Shown one piece after another: positions 51,786 through 60,906 of a stretch of 64,000 nucleotides of DNA. The stretch's first letter is position 1. Each line of letters begins with the position of its first letter. The stretch is from contig FOXT01000016.1 in NCBI GenBank assembly GCA_900115795.1, positions 18,935-82,934 on the forward strand. Direction: 5' to 3'. Both the position numbers and the translations under genes were made by a program. Below the pieces are notes generated by a model. The model ran no database searches, was not told where the DNA came from, and saw nothing but the letters and a program-made list of their open reading frames with translations. The stretch comes from Lachnospiraceae bacterium XBB1006. Lineage in GTDB: Bacteria > Bacillota > Clostridia > Lachnospirales > Lachnospiraceae.

Positions 51786-54767
51786 ATGGAAAAGCAAAGG
51801 TTGTTAGCGGGATTTGAAACAGCGTACATCAATGGAAATGTGGTTTCTGACGTGGCATATCGTCCGCAATTTGTTTCGAATAATCATAAAGAAGGAAAGA
51901 AGGTGCTCTCTTCCATAGAGGAAGAGCTTTTGGCATGCGATCAATTTCAGATTAGTGTGGCGTTCATCACCATGAGCGGAATCACGCCATTGCTACAGAC
52001 ATTAAAGGAGTTGGAAAAGAAACATATTCCAGGAAGAATATTGACGACCAATTATCTTAATTTTAGTGAACCGAAGGCGTTGAAGAAACTACATGAACTA
52101 TCCAACATTACACTGAAGATGTATGACGTGGAAACGGCAAAAGAAGGATTTCATACGAAGGGATACATTTTTAAAAAAGAAGAGATTTATCGCATTATTA
52201 TTGGTAGTTCGAATATAACAAGTGCTGCCCTTACCAGTAATCGTGAATGGAATACAAAACTTGTTTCTACGGAGCAAGGAGAGGTGGCAGCGCAGATTGT
52301 AGCAGAGTTTGAAACATTATGGGAATCGCCCTATGCGCTTACCGTGGATACATTTTTGGAAACCTACAAGGCGCGCTATGACATTATAAAACATCAGCGA
52401 GAAATTGCGAAACAGGAAGAACTGTTATCGATTGAAAAATATAAATTACAGCCAAATAGTATGCAGGTAGGGTTTATCACGAATTTGAAAAAAATACTTG
52501 CGAAAAAAGAACACAATGATAAGGCACTTTTAATTTCCGCCACCGGAACGGGAAAAACCTACGCATCCGCGTTTGCAATGCGTGAGTTGGGATTTCGCAG
52601 GGTTTTATTTTTGGTTCACCGAGGACAGCTGGCAAGGCAGACAAAGAAATCCTATGAAAAAGTGTTTGCCAAGTCCGTTTCCATGGGGCTTGTGGGAGCC
52701 GGACATGAGGAATATGATGCAGATTATGTATTTGCAACGGTGCAGACGTTAAGTAGGGATAGTCATCTTTTGGAATACCGTCCGGACGCGTTTGACTGCA
52801 TTGTGCTAGATGAGGCGCATCATGTACCGGCAGGAACCTATCAGAAGGTAATGGATTATTTTACGCCGAGGCTGTGGCTTGGAATGACAGCAACACCGGA
52901 TAAACGGGATGACAATGTGGAAGGACACAATGTGTATGAGCTATTTGATTATAACATCGCGTATGAGATTCGCCTGCAGCAGGCAATGGAGAATCGCCTG
53001 TTGTGTCCGTTTCACTACTTTGGAATCACGGATCTTTCTATTATAGGAGACGATGGGGACAAGCAGCGGGATTTCAATGTGCTTACCGGAGAGGAGCGTG
53101 TTCGACATATTGTGGAGCAGGCAACGTATTATGGATACAGTGGAACGCGTGTAAAGGGGCTTGTATTTTGCAGCGGAATTAAGGAAAGCGAGCTTCTTTC
53201 TGCAAAATTTAATAAGACATTGAATCCGGAGACGGGAAGTTATTATCGAACCATTGCGCTTAATGGAAGTGCAACGGAGAAGGAACGTCAGATGGCATTT
53301 GAACGACTTGCGATGGAAGAGGCCGAAACCACGGAGAAGAATACGCCGCTTGACTACATTTTTTCCTATGAGATATTGAACGAAGGTGTGGACATTGTGG
53401 AGGTGAATCAGGTTATCATGCTTCGCCCAACCCAGTCGCCCATCGTGTTTATTCAACAATTGGGGCGCGGGCTCCGGAAAGCAGAGGGAAAAGAGTATGT
53501 GGTGATTCTGGATTTTATTGGGAATTACCAGAATAACTTTATGATTCCCATTGCACTGTCCGGTGATCGAACCTACAATAAAGATAATATTCGCCGTTAT
53601 GTTTTAGAGGGTGGTCGTGTAATTCCGGGAGCGTCCACGGTTCATTTTGATGAGGTGAGCCGGAAACATATTTTTGCTTCTGTGGATAAAGCGAATTTTA
53701 GTGATATACGATTGATTAAAGAGAATTATACGAATTTGCGAAACAAACTGGGAAGGATTCCGTCTCTTCAGGACTTCGATGATTATGGAGAAATGGATGT
53801 AATGCGGATTTTTGATAACAATAGTCTGGGATCCTATTACAAATTTCTTGTAAAATATGAAAAAGAGTACACCCTTCGTCTTGGAAGCGAGGAGGAGCGG
53901 GTAATCGAGTTTATTTCTAAAAAACTGGCGTCCGGTAAGCGAATACAGGAGTTGCAGTTGCTGAAGCGAACGATAGAATATGCGCGTTCTCTTTCGACGA
54001 AAGGCTTGTTTGCGACATTGGAAGAGGATTTGGTGCAGTACGGAAAAGGTTTAAGCAGGAACCAGAAGGAGAATCTTGTGAATGTGATGACCAATGAATT
54101 TCCCGCCGGAAGCGGTAAGAAGACCTATGCGGAGTGTGTATTTATCGAGGAGGAAGCAGAAGACTATAAGCCGTCGAAAAGTTTTGTGGAGATGCTTGCA
54201 AACGACGGGTTTTACCAGATGGTGATGGAATTGGTGGAGTTTGGAATCGGTAGATATTTGCGAGACTATCAGAAAAGTTATGGGCAGACGGATTTGGTTT
54301 TGTATCAAAAATATACCTACGAGGATGTATGTAGACTTCTGAATTGGGAGCATAACGAAGTGCCATTAAATATTGGCGGGTATAAGTATGATAAGAAAAC
54401 GAAAACGTTTCCTGTTTTTATTAACTATGATAAGGCAGAAAATATTAGCGATACGACAAACTACGAAGACCATTTCACGAATAATCGAACGTTGATTGCA
54501 ATTTCAAAGTCGGGACGAAATTTGCAATCTGAGGATGTGCAGAATTTTTTGTACGCAAAAGAGCGTGGCATTCAGGTAGAATTATTTGTGCGTAAGAATA
54601 AGGACGATAAGATATCTAAGGAATTCTATTACCTTGGGCATATGGAGGCTAGCGGTATGACGAAAGAATTTACCATGGCCAATACGGATAAGAAGGCCGT
54701 GGAAATTGAATGGGTGCTGGATGTGCCGGTTCGGGAAGATATTTATGAATACATTGTAAGTGCATAA
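51786..54767 (+). CDS. PLD-like / DEAD-box helicase / DUF3427 protein
   Basis: 993 aa. Residues ~35-190 are a phospholipase D-like nuclease domain with the HxK motif in FHTKGYIFKK and GSSNITSAAL. Residues ~225-560 are an SF2 helicase: Walker A SATGTGKTYAS, DEAH in CIVLDEAHHVP, TATPDKRDD, and QLGRGLRKAEG. The C-terminal part is the DUF3427 domain. The protein resembles stand-alone DNA restriction or repair helicases of the PLD/DUF3427 type. It is followed by a NUDIX gene 12 bases away, a frequent partnership. Role in defence or repair unproven. GGGAGG precedes ATG. Confidence 0.85.
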   Translation: MEKQRLLAGFETAYINGNVVSDVAYRPQFVSNNHKEGKKVLSSIEEELLACDQFQISVAFITMSGITPLLQTLKELEKKHIPGRILTTNYLNFSEPKALKKLHELSNITLKMYDVETAKEGFHTKGYIFKKEEIYRIIIGSSNITSAALTSNREWNTKLVSTEQGEVAAQIVAEFETLWESPYALTVDTFLETYKARYDIIKHQREIAKQEELLSIEKYKLQPNSMQVGFITNLKKILAKKEHNDKALLISATGTGKTYASAFAMRELGFRRVLFLVHRGQLARQTKKSYEKVFAKSVSMGLVGAGHEEYDADYVFATVQTLSRDSHLLEYRPDAFDCIVLDEAHHVPAGTYQKVMDYFTPRLWLGMTATPDKRDDNVEGHNVYELFDYNIAYEIRLQQAMENRLLCPFHYFGITDLSIIGDDGDKQRDFNVLTGEERVRHIVEQATYYGYSGTRVKGLVFCSGIKESELLSAKFNKTLNPETGSYYRTIALNGSATEKERQMAFERLAMEEAETTEKNTPLDYIFSYEILNEGVDIVEVNQVIMLRPTQSPIVFIQQLGRGLRKAEGKEYVVILDFIGNYQNNFMIPIALSGDRTYNKDNIRRYVLEGGRVIPGASTVHFDEVSRKHIFASVDKANFSDIRLIKENYTNLRNKLGRIPSLQDFDDYGEMDVMRIFDNNSLGSYYKFLVKYEKEYTLRLGSEEERVIEFISKKLASGKRIQELQLLKRTIEYARSLSTKGLFATLEEDLVQYGKGLSRNQKENLVNVMTNEFPAGSGKKTYAECVFIEEEAEDYKPSKSFVEMLANDGFYQMVMELVEFGIGRYLRDYQKSYGQTDLVLYQKYTYEDVCRLLNWEHNEVPLNIGGYKYDKKTKTFPVFINYDKAENISDTTNYEDHFTNNRTLIAISKSGRNLQSEDVQNFLYAKERGIQVELFVRKNKDDKISKEFYYLGHMEASGMTKEFTMANTDKKAVEIEWVLDVPVREDIYEYIVSA

Positions 54768-54779
54768 GAGAGGAAAACT

Positions 54780-55181
54780 ATGAAAACAGTACGAGTGGTG
54801 GCTGCAGTGATAAAGGCAGCTAACGAACAGGGAGAGACGATGATTTTTGCGACCCAGCGAGGATACGGTGATTTGAAAGGTGGCTGGGAGTTCCCGGGAG
54901 GAAAGATCGAAACGGGAGAAACACCACAGGAAGCGTTGAAGCGCGAAATCAAAGAGGAACTTGATACCGAGATTTCGGTTGGAGAACGAATTGATACCAT
55001 CGAATATGATTATCCAACGTTCCATTTGTCAATGGATTGTTTTTGGTGTAGCGTTGTGAAGGGAAACCTAGTTTTGAAAGAGCATGAGGCAGCGAAGTGG
55101 CTGAAAAAATCTCAATTGCGTGAAGTAGATTGGTTGCCGGCTGATGTGACGCTAATTGATGCGATAGAACGGGAAATGTAG
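54780..55181 (+). CDS. NUDIX hydrolase (MutT-like 8-oxo-dGTP diphosphatase)
   Basis: 133 aa. The Nudix box is GGKIETGETPQEALKREIKEEL (residues ~39-61; GX5EX7REUXEE pattern complete). Predicted to cleave oxidised or unusual nucleoside triphosphates. It lies 12 bases after the helicase gene, with AGAGAGGAAA before ATG, and is probably cotranscribed. Association of NUDIX proteins with PLD/helicase/DUF3427 proteins suggests joint handling of damaged nucleotides or DNA, but this is an inference. Confidence 0.88.
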   Translation: MKTVRVVAAVIKAANEQGETMIFATQRGYGDLKGGWEFPGGKIETGETPQEALKREIKEELDTEISVGERIDTIEYDYPTFHLSMDCFWCSVVKGNLVLKEHEAAKWLKKSQLREVDWLPADVTLIDAIEREM

Positions 55182-55295
55182 TTACTGTGCCGGGGCGTAT
55201 GGATTAACCCTTAGGGCGGATGGATATGATTGAAAGTGTTCGCATTGTAGAATGTGATATAAGAGGTGTTTTTTGGTGCTTTTTAGAGGAAATTT

Positions 55296-55433
55296 ATGGA
55301 ATATTCAACTTCGGCAGAAGGTGCAGAAAAGCCTATTATTAAGCAGATCCAAGATAGTCGAGCTGCTTTGGATTTTTTTGAAACAGCATCATTGCCGGCA
55401 GAGGATGAAAAAACTCAGGAAATTGATTATTGA
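55296..55433 (+). CDS. Short open frame, 45 aa, uncertain
   Basis: ATG follows AGAGGAAA by about five bases and encodes EYSTSAEGAEKPIIKQIQDS, then ALDFFETASLPAEDEKTQEI before the stop. No membrane segment, no family recognised. A second frame overlaps its end and continues to 55500 (KLRKLIIEKVTEALENGE), which might be a frameshifted continuation. Could be a small antitoxin-like protein or the start of a deleted gene. From 55500 to 55845 I recognise nothing else; a plus-strand open frame at 55689-55931 has no support. Confidence 0.35.
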   Translation: MEYSTSAEGAEKPIIKQIQDSRAALDFFETASLPAEDEKTQEIDY

Positions 55434-55845
55434 AAAAGTGACAGAGGCTCTTGAAAACGGCGAGACAAAACAGTCGTATCGTGGTAACAATCAGTTATAA
55501 AATAGAATTATGGAGAGTGTTTTGAGTTTTTGTGTGCCAATTATTTTAATTACGCAGGTATATTAAAGTGCCAAAGATATGCATTTCTATATATGGTGGA
55601 ATCGTAGTTGATGAATAGTCATCCGGGGCGATTTCATCTTGGAGATCGGCAGTCCTTTGTTTTTGGAAAGGAGTGTCAAACATATTAAGTGAAATCAAGG
55701 GTTTTGGGGTGCGAGGAAGTGATTCGTACCCCCCATTGTACTCCCATTTTGAAAATTATAGGATCTGATAACTGGGCTGCCCTCGATGGAGTAATGGCTC
55801 CTGCTGGTTTTTTTTTAAAATCACAAAAAATGTTTAGGATAATTG

Positions 55846-55930
55846 TTGTCTTTTTCGAAATAGTGGTATATGATAATTGTAACAGAACCCAACACGCCTC
55901 TCAACGATGCGGACCACGTTGGGTCTTTTA
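55846..55930 (+). ncRNA. Short structured leader RNA with its own promoter, before the AbiF-type gene
   Basis: Promoter TTGTCT (55846-55851), 17 bases, TATGAT (55869-55874) predicts a start near 55881. The RNA then folds as ACCCAAC (55887-55893) with GTTGGGT (55918-55924) around CGCCTCTCAACGATGCGGAC, followed by CTTTT. An 'abiF RNA' motif associated with abiF genes is described in the literature, and this hairpin is a good candidate for it. Confidence 0.6.
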
Positions 55931-55948
55931 ATTCTGAGGAGAAAACGC

Positions 55949-56727
55949 ATGGGGGAACTGAAACAACATCAACCATCGATGTCAATCGATGAACAAGTTG
56001 AAAATCTGAAATCGCTTGGACTTATCATTAATGACGAGGATTATGCCAAGAAAATACTAAATGATATTTCTTACTTTAGGTTAATAAAGGCATACAGCCT
56101 GGGCTTTAAGCCTAAAAATGGAAATTATAATGAAGGCGTAACTTTTGAGCAGATTGTGGAGTTATATTTGTTCAATGCGAATTTTAGGCAGATTATGTTT
56201 GCGGAAATTGAAAAGATAGAAGTTAACATAAGATGTCGAATTGCTAATTATTTTGCGGATACATATGGGGTTCTGGGATATAAAGAGCCTGCGAACTTTG
56301 TTGACGAAGAGTATTATAATACATTTTTAGAGGATATCGAAGGAGAACTTGGAAGAAATTCGAAGGCCCCGTTTGTCAGAAACTTTAAGGAAAACTATGA
56401 AGGTGGAGATTTGCCGATATATGCCTTGGTAGAGGTATTTAGTTTTGGCACACTTTCAAAGTTTTACAAGAATATGAAGAATGCGGACAAGAAAGCGGTA
56501 GCGTAAAGCTTTCAAAAACTCCGAAGCTTTACAAAGAATATTCACAAGCCGGTATTGGTAATAACCGAATATTTGGAGTACTTCTTTGCATGAAGCAGAT
56601 TTTGAAAAACGATGCGCATTGGAATCAATATGTGGATCAGATAGAAATGCTGATAGATAAATATGAAAAAGTGGATGTGAAGACAATGGGATTTCCAAAG
56701 AACTGGAAGGAGTTGTTACGGTGGTAA
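55949..56727 (+). pseudogene. AbiF/Abi_2-family HEPN protein gene with internal deletion
   Basis: The first part (55949-56506) encodes the family's N-terminal two-thirds: GELKQHQPSMSIDEQVENLK, DISYFRLIKAYSLGF, VELYLFNANFRQIMFAEIEK, NIRCRIANYFADTYG. It stops at TAA 56504. Another frame resumes at 56506 with KLSKTPKLYKEYSQAGIGNN, IFGVLLCMKQILKNDAHWNQ and the proper end GFPKNWKELLRW. The missing segment between is where family members carry the RNxCAHxxRLYN-type HEPN motif (R-X4-6-H). So the gene is inactive as an RNase unless rescued. GAGGAG precedes ATG. Confidence 0.85.
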
Positions 56728-56835
56728 TAAATTATGCTTTTTCATTTTATAAAATTTTTGTCTGTTAATCAGAAATGTTCATGATAAAACATTAGGGCAA
56801 CTGTAGCAAGATTTTTGCGATGGTTGCCTTATATT

Positions 56836-56867
56836 TTGTTGAAAAAAGTATATACTATTTTCAACAA
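56836..56867. promoter_or_regulatory. Inverted repeat before the antitoxin gene
   Basis: TTGTTGAAAA (56836-56845) and TTTTCAACAA (56858-56867) are perfect complements; TATACT lies between. The repeat ends at the AAAGGAG site of the next gene. Probably an autoregulatory operator. Confidence 0.75.
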
Positions 56868-56878
56868 AGGAGAAATAT

Positions 56879-57502
56879 ATGAGTAGACCTAAATTAACCG
56901 AATTGGTATTGCAAAGACTTGAATATTATGAAGACAGGACTGTGTTTGGAATGTCAGATTTTGCGGATATAACGGATTCTAAAACACTTCATATTATATT
57001 AAAACGCCTGACGGAAGAAGGTAAAGTTGCCAAGGTGCTGCGCGGTATATATATGAAACCGAGGTACAGTAAATTGCTTGGTGAAAACATACCGCCCAGA
57101 ATAACTGATATTGCAGAAGCATTGGCTCAAAGCTATGGCTGGAATATCATTCCGACAGGTGCAACGGCGCTTAATATGTTGGGCCTTTCAACCCAGGTTC
57201 CGGCAAATTATGAGTTTCTTAGTGATGGTCCATATAAAACATATGAGTATGACGGAACAGCCATTGTTTTCAAGCATACGAATAAGAACACCGAACTGAC
57301 GCAGGTATCAAGGAAATCAGCTCTTATCATACAGGCACTGAAGACTATCGGGAAGGAAGAAATCGATAACAGAGTTATTCGTAAGATAGCGGATTCGCTT
57401 TCTAAAGAAGAGAAAGAGACTATGCTTCAGGAAACAAAACACTGTACATCGTGGGTTTATGAAAAAATTAAAATGATTTGCGAAGAGGCAATTAATGGAT
57501 AA
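56879..57502 (+). CDS. DUF6088/AbiEi-type antitoxin
   Basis: 207 aa. The N-terminal half is a winged-helix DNA-binding domain (LQRLEYYEDRTVFGMSDFAD, then RLTEEGKVAKVLRGIYMKP); the rest has NIIPTGATALNMLGLSTQVP, typical of DUF6088/AbiEi antitoxins. Overlaps the toxin gene by eight bases, as in type IV AbiE modules. Expected to repress its own operon through the inverted repeat at 56836-56867. Intact, although its toxin is broken. Confidence 0.85.
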   Translation: MSRPKLTELVLQRLEYYEDRTVFGMSDFADITDSKTLHIILKRLTEEGKVAKVLRGIYMKPRYSKLLGENIPPRITDIAEALAQSYGWNIIPTGATALNMLGLSTQVPANYEFLSDGPYKTYEYDGTAIVFKHTNKNTELTQVSRKSALIIQALKTIGKEEIDNRVIRKIADSLSKEEKETMLQETKHCTSWVYEKIKMICEEAING

Positions 57503-57885
57503 GATAGCAAAATTACCAATGCAGGAGCGGCAGGAACTGATCATCGCAACTGCATCAAAAATGAAAATATCTGAAGCAATCGTCGAAAAAGATTTCTGGG
57601 TATGCTTTTGCCTGGATTACCTGTTTCATGAATGCAAATGGAAAGAGGCATTTGCATTTAAGGGCGGTACCTCACTTTCAAAGGCTTACGGGCTTATTGA
57701 GCGATTTTCGGAAGACATTGATCTGATCTTGGACTGGCGTGTGAGCGGCTATAAAAAGGATGAACCGTGGGAAGAACGTTCAAATTATAAAGCTTATGCC
57801 TGCAGAGCATAGTATCAAACGACTTGAGGCGGATTATGGAGTGATGAGAGCCATGATCTATGGAGATTATCCGAAATCCTTATAA
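57495..57885 (+). pseudogene. AbiEii-type nucleotidyltransferase toxin, internally deleted
   Basis: Opens normally with KLPMQERQELIIATASKMKI, IVEKDFWVCFCLDYLF and the nucleotidyltransferase motif KGGTSLSKAYGLIERFSEDID, then stops at 57812. The last part of the family continues in another frame from about 57797 (PAEHSIKRLEADYGVMRAMI, then YGDYPKSL). The family is ~270-300 aa, so about 150 residues between are missing. Toxin probably inactive. Confidence 0.82.
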
Positions 57886-58042
57886 ACACTGCGTTTGCAA
57901 GGGTTCGCGCTTCTGATTTAAACCACGTTTAGACCATTTAAAAGCAATATTTTCAATTCAGATTTTAAGTGGGAGCCGTGTTTGGAAAAGCTATAACGTA
58001 GACAATTACACAATTGGAGATTGTTCATGAATAGAAGAATCG

Positions 58043-58087
58043 TCCGGTGATGTGTGGAAATGTATCCATGCGTCACCGGATTTTTTT
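58043..58087. terminator. Bidirectional terminator
   Basis: TCCGGTGA (58043-58050) and TCACCGGA (58073-58080), then T7. Between 57886 and 58042 no gene is recognised. Confidence 0.85.
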
Positions 58088-58313
58088 ACTTTTCGGGATC
58101 GGTTTTCTGATCTCTGGCCATGGCTTCATCGATTGCTCTGTTAATGAAGGCGGTAGCGCTTTCACCCATGCTCTCAGCGTGTTCCTTAATGATGGATCGT
58201 TTCTCAGGGGTGACGCGGACCTTTATCTCGACAAATCGATCATTATATTTTTTGTTCGCTCTCTTACGAGCTTCAGTTAAGCCTTTATAGGAGCCTGGTT
58301 TAGCTGCACTCAT
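58086..58313 (-). CDS. Ribbon-helix-helix / Arc-type DNA-binding protein
   Basis: 75 aa. Basic N-terminus (SAAKPGSYKGLTEARKRANK), then a beta strand FVEIKVRVTP and two helices KRSIIKEHAESMGESATAFINRAIDEAM, the pattern of Arc/CopG/MetJ-type repressors. Such small proteins are common in mobile elements as antitoxins or plasmid/element regulators. No toxin gene lies beside it on the same strand. A GAGGATATGTC site precedes ATG. Confidence 0.75.
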   Translation of the reverse strand: MSAAKPGSYKGLTEARKRANKKYNDRFVEIKVRVTPEKRSIIKEHAESMGESATAFINRAIDEAMARDQKTDPEK

Positions 58314-58429
58314 GACATATCCTCCGGATGTGAATTCTCATAGTATCTGTGAAGAGTATAGCACAGATTGGTACATAAGACTATGTAAAACTTGAAAATC
58401 TAAGACAACCAGAAAAGGAGACAACGATT

Positions 58430-58577
58430 ATGGCAAATAAGAATATGAGAACCGTCAAGATCTACGGAATGAGCGGATATAAGTACCAGGCAACGCCGAC
58501 CATCATGCTGAAGGGAAAGTGGCTGGAAGAGCTGGGATTTGAGATCGGAGACTACATCACTGTCAGCTGCGAGGATG
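58430..58577 (+). pseudogene. 5' part of a SymE-like toxin gene, fused into an HNH gene
   Basis: Starts well with AAAAGGAG then ATG and encodes MANKNMRTVKIYGMSGYKYQ, then APTIMLKGKWLEELGFEIGD-type residues and YITVSCEDAK, the SymE fold. The C-terminal part of SymE is missing; the frame runs on out of frame into the HNH gene and stops at 58672. SymE is an RNA-targeting toxin that needs its C-terminus, so it is probably inactive. Confidence 0.65.
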
Positions 58578-59024
58578 CCAAGCAAACCAAAGAAGCCTTG
58601 TGCTTATCCGGGCTGTCCGAACCTTACAGATGGTCGTTACTGTCCGGAGCATCAGCAGAAGGTCAACAGTAATTATGAGAAGTACGGCAGGGATAAAGCA
58701 ACGAAGAAAAGATATGGCCGTGCATGGAAGAGGATCCGTGACAAATATGCTGCGGAGCATACCTTCTGTGAACTGTGTTTTGATCGTGGAATCTTTGTGC
58801 CGACTGAAGAGATACATCACAAGAAGCCGTTGAGTGAAGGCGGTACGCACGATCGAAGTAACCTGATCGCGCTGTGCAAGTCGTGTCACTCACATATACA
58901 CGCGAAGAGAGGGGACTACTGGGGTCACGCGTGCAAAATCGCGAAATGGAAGACGGGGGGTATGAAGTCATCGGGTCATCTCATATTTCGATTGACAAAC
59001 ATCCGGTTTGGATGTATTATTTAA
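58575..59024 (+). pseudogene. Phage-type HNH endonuclease, C-terminus degraded
   Basis: PSKPKKPCAYPGCPNLTDGR at the start, then RAWKRIRDKYAAEHTFCELC, and the HNH motif EIHHKKPLSEGGTHDRSNLI with KSCHSHIHAKRGDYWG. The core HNH fold with its zinc cysteines is complete, but the ~35 residues after GDYWG are not conserved, and the start lies within the SymE frame without a binding site. It resembles the HNH endonuclease gene that precedes phage terminases; no terminase is here. Confidence 0.65.
58992..59020 (+). promoter_or_regulatory. Promoter with palindromic spacer
   Basis: TTGACA (58992-58997), 17-base spacer, TATTAT (59015-59020). The spacer contains ACATCC-N5-GGATGT, a likely operator for the AbiEi antitoxin that follows. 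Confidence 0.8.
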
Positions 59025-59085
59025 TTGAAATTCGGCAGAAACTAAAAACGCCGAAAATAAATCAAATGAAATCGAGGTGGAAAAG

Positions 59086-59673
59086 ATGGCAGGTACAGCA
59101 AAACTTCCTGAAGATCAGAAGATCTTTTCCATGCAGGAGCTTAAAAGTAAGGGCTTCTCACAGTATAAGGTCAGTAAGCTGGTCAGTGAAGGAAAGCTTA
59201 TAAAACTGAATAAGAGCTATTACGAGAATGCAGAGTATCGTGGTGAGGAATCAGACTTCTATTATGCGGAGGTCTATGCACCGAAGGGAGTGATCTGCCT
59301 GCTCAGTGCTGCGGTTTACTATCATCTGACGACGTTCATTCCGGATGCAGTCGATGTTGCCATTCCGAGGAAGGCAAAGGTTTCCACTATGCCAGACTGG
59401 CCGCAGATGAATGTCCATCATTATACCGATGACAGACATGAGCTGGGTGTTACTACGGTCAAGGAAGGCAAGAATGAATTCCAAATTTACGATATAGAAA
59501 AGACCGTCGTGGATATAGTGTTTTACAGAGAAAAGGTCGGGATTGAGGAAACAAAGGAGATTCTTGTGACCTATCTGCAGAGAAAAGACCGGAATCTGAA
59601 CCGGCTTCTGAAGTATGCAGAACTGATGAAATGCGACAAAGCGATGAGACAATATCTGGAGGTGCTCGTATGA
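59086..59673 (+). CDS. AbiEi-type antitoxin of a type IV toxin-antitoxin module
   Basis: 195 aa. N-terminal winged helix (FSMQELKSKGFSQYKVSKLV, then LIKLNKSYYE) and an antitoxin domain with APKGVICLLSAAVYYHLTTF and IPRKAKV. ATG 59086 follows GAGGTGG by six bases; a GTG start at 59077 overlaps that site. Overlaps the toxin start by four bases (ATGA). Expected to repress its own promoter through the palindrome in the spacer. Confidence 0.86.
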   Translation: MAGTAKLPEDQKIFSMQELKSKGFSQYKVSKLVSEGKLIKLNKSYYENAEYRGEESDFYYAEVYAPKGVICLLSAAVYYHLTTFIPDAVDVAIPRKAKVSTMPDWPQMNVHHYTDDRHELGVTTVKEGKNEFQIYDIEKTVVDIVFYREKVGIEETKEILVTYLQRKDRNLNRLLKYAELMKCDKAMRQYLEVLV

Positions 59674-60566
59674 TAAGTGCAATATCTGTAAAGGACAGAT
59701 TGAAGAACCAGGCAGTGACCAGCGGTAAAACATTTCAGGAAGCATTGACGGCGTATGGGTTGGAAAGAACCGTATACAGACTGTCGGTGTCAGAATATAT
59801 GGAACGCTTCACACTTAAGGGTGGAATATTTCTGTACGCACTCTTTGAAGGTGAGTTTGCAAGAGCTACAAGAGATATAGATCTTCTGGCAAGGAATATG
59901 TCGAATAATGTGGAGGATATGAAGAAGGTATTTGAAAATATCTTCTCCATCGAGTGTGATGATGCTTTGCGGTATGATCTGGATACGCTGGAGGTAATAG
60001 ACATCACCGAGTTCAAGGAATATCACGGTGTGAATGTTTCCATCATGGCATATCTGGATAGGACAAAGGTTCCGGTATCTATTGATATCGGATTTGGAGA
60101 TGTCGTTTATCCGGACAGAGTGAAAATGGAGTTCCCGGTGCTACTGGATATGAAGGTACCAGAGATTTATGCATATTCCATTTCATTGGTGATATCAGAG
60201 AAGTTTGAGGCTATTGTTTCTCTTGGTGATGCAAACAGCAGATACAAAGATTTTTACGATATTTATATCCTGGCTGACAGATATGACCTTGACGGAACAG
60301 AACTTAAGGAAGCAGTCAGAGAAACCTTTGAGCATAGAGGTACAGGTTTTGATGATATCTTTGCTTTCACTGAAGCCTTTTTGGCAAGTGAGATTCACCA
60401 GAACAGATGGAAAGCATTTCTAAAAAAGAAGAAAGCGCTTGTGAATGCAGAACTGGAAGATGTGGTTGAGCTGCTCAAAACGTTACTGCTTCCAATTGTA
60501 GAGAGCATAATCGGAAACAATAATTATTCAGCAAAATGGGATCATATATCTCGAAGCTGGAAATGA
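59670..60566 (+). CDS. AbiEii-type nucleotidyltransferase toxin
   Basis: 298 aa, complete. Nucleotidyltransferase motif LKGGIFLYALFEGEFARATR and DIDLLARN near residues 48-75; later PVSIDIGFGDVVYP and a tail with KDFYDIYILADRYDL. Family toxins modify tRNA or other targets with nucleotides. The start overlaps the antitoxin stop (ATGA), giving coupled translation. This second AbiE-type module appears intact, in contrast to the broken one at 56879-57885. Confidence 0.87.
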   Translation: MISAISVKDRLKNQAVTSGKTFQEALTAYGLERTVYRLSVSEYMERFTLKGGIFLYALFEGEFARATRDIDLLARNMSNNVEDMKKVFENIFSIECDDALRYDLDTLEVIDITEFKEYHGVNVSIMAYLDRTKVPVSIDIGFGDVVYPDRVKMEFPVLLDMKVPEIYAYSISLVISEKFEAIVSLGDANSRYKDFYDIYILADRYDLDGTELKEAVRETFEHRGTGFDDIFAFTEAFLASEIHQNRWKAFLKKKKALVNAELEDVVELLKTLLLPIVESIIGNNNYSAKWDHISRSWK

Positions 60567-60766
60567 AGAAAGAATTGCCCTGGTGGAGGAAATACACATT
60601 AACACTGAATGAGGCATCGGAGTATTTCGGTATCGGATATAAGAAGCTGAAGCGTTTTGTCCAGTAGCATCCTGAAGAAGACTTCGTCCTCTGGAACGGC
60701 AACAGAGCGCTGATCAAGCGTGAGCAGTTCGAGAAATACATGGACAGCCAGATGAATGTGATCTGA
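60563..60766 (+). pseudogene. Tn916-type excisionase with an internal stop
   Basis: KKELPWWRKYTLTLNEASEY, FGIGYKKLKRFVQ, then TAG at 60665, then HPEEDFVLWNGNRALIKREQ and FEKYMDSQMNV. The pattern and the length of 67 codons match Tn916 Xis, which excises the element with Int. The amber codon at position 35 breaks it. It precedes the integrase remnant, as in Tn916-type elements. Confidence 0.85.
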
Positions 60767-60906
60767 CCGGAAAACTTTTTCAAATTGTTGTGGTAAAAGA
60801 GTCATGTCTGTGGTATGCTATTGATACATAGTCGGATACATACTATGTAGTCTACAAATAGTATAGATGAACATGGCTCTCCCGAACAGAAAGGAGACGA
60901 TGTTTG

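Noticed and set aside
55689-55931. 80-codon open frame before the AbiF gene
   Set aside because: No binding site; it covers the promoter and leader hairpin, which explain the sequence better.
57886-58042. Attachment site of a mobile element
   Set aside because: I could not find a matching second copy within the window near the integrase remnant.
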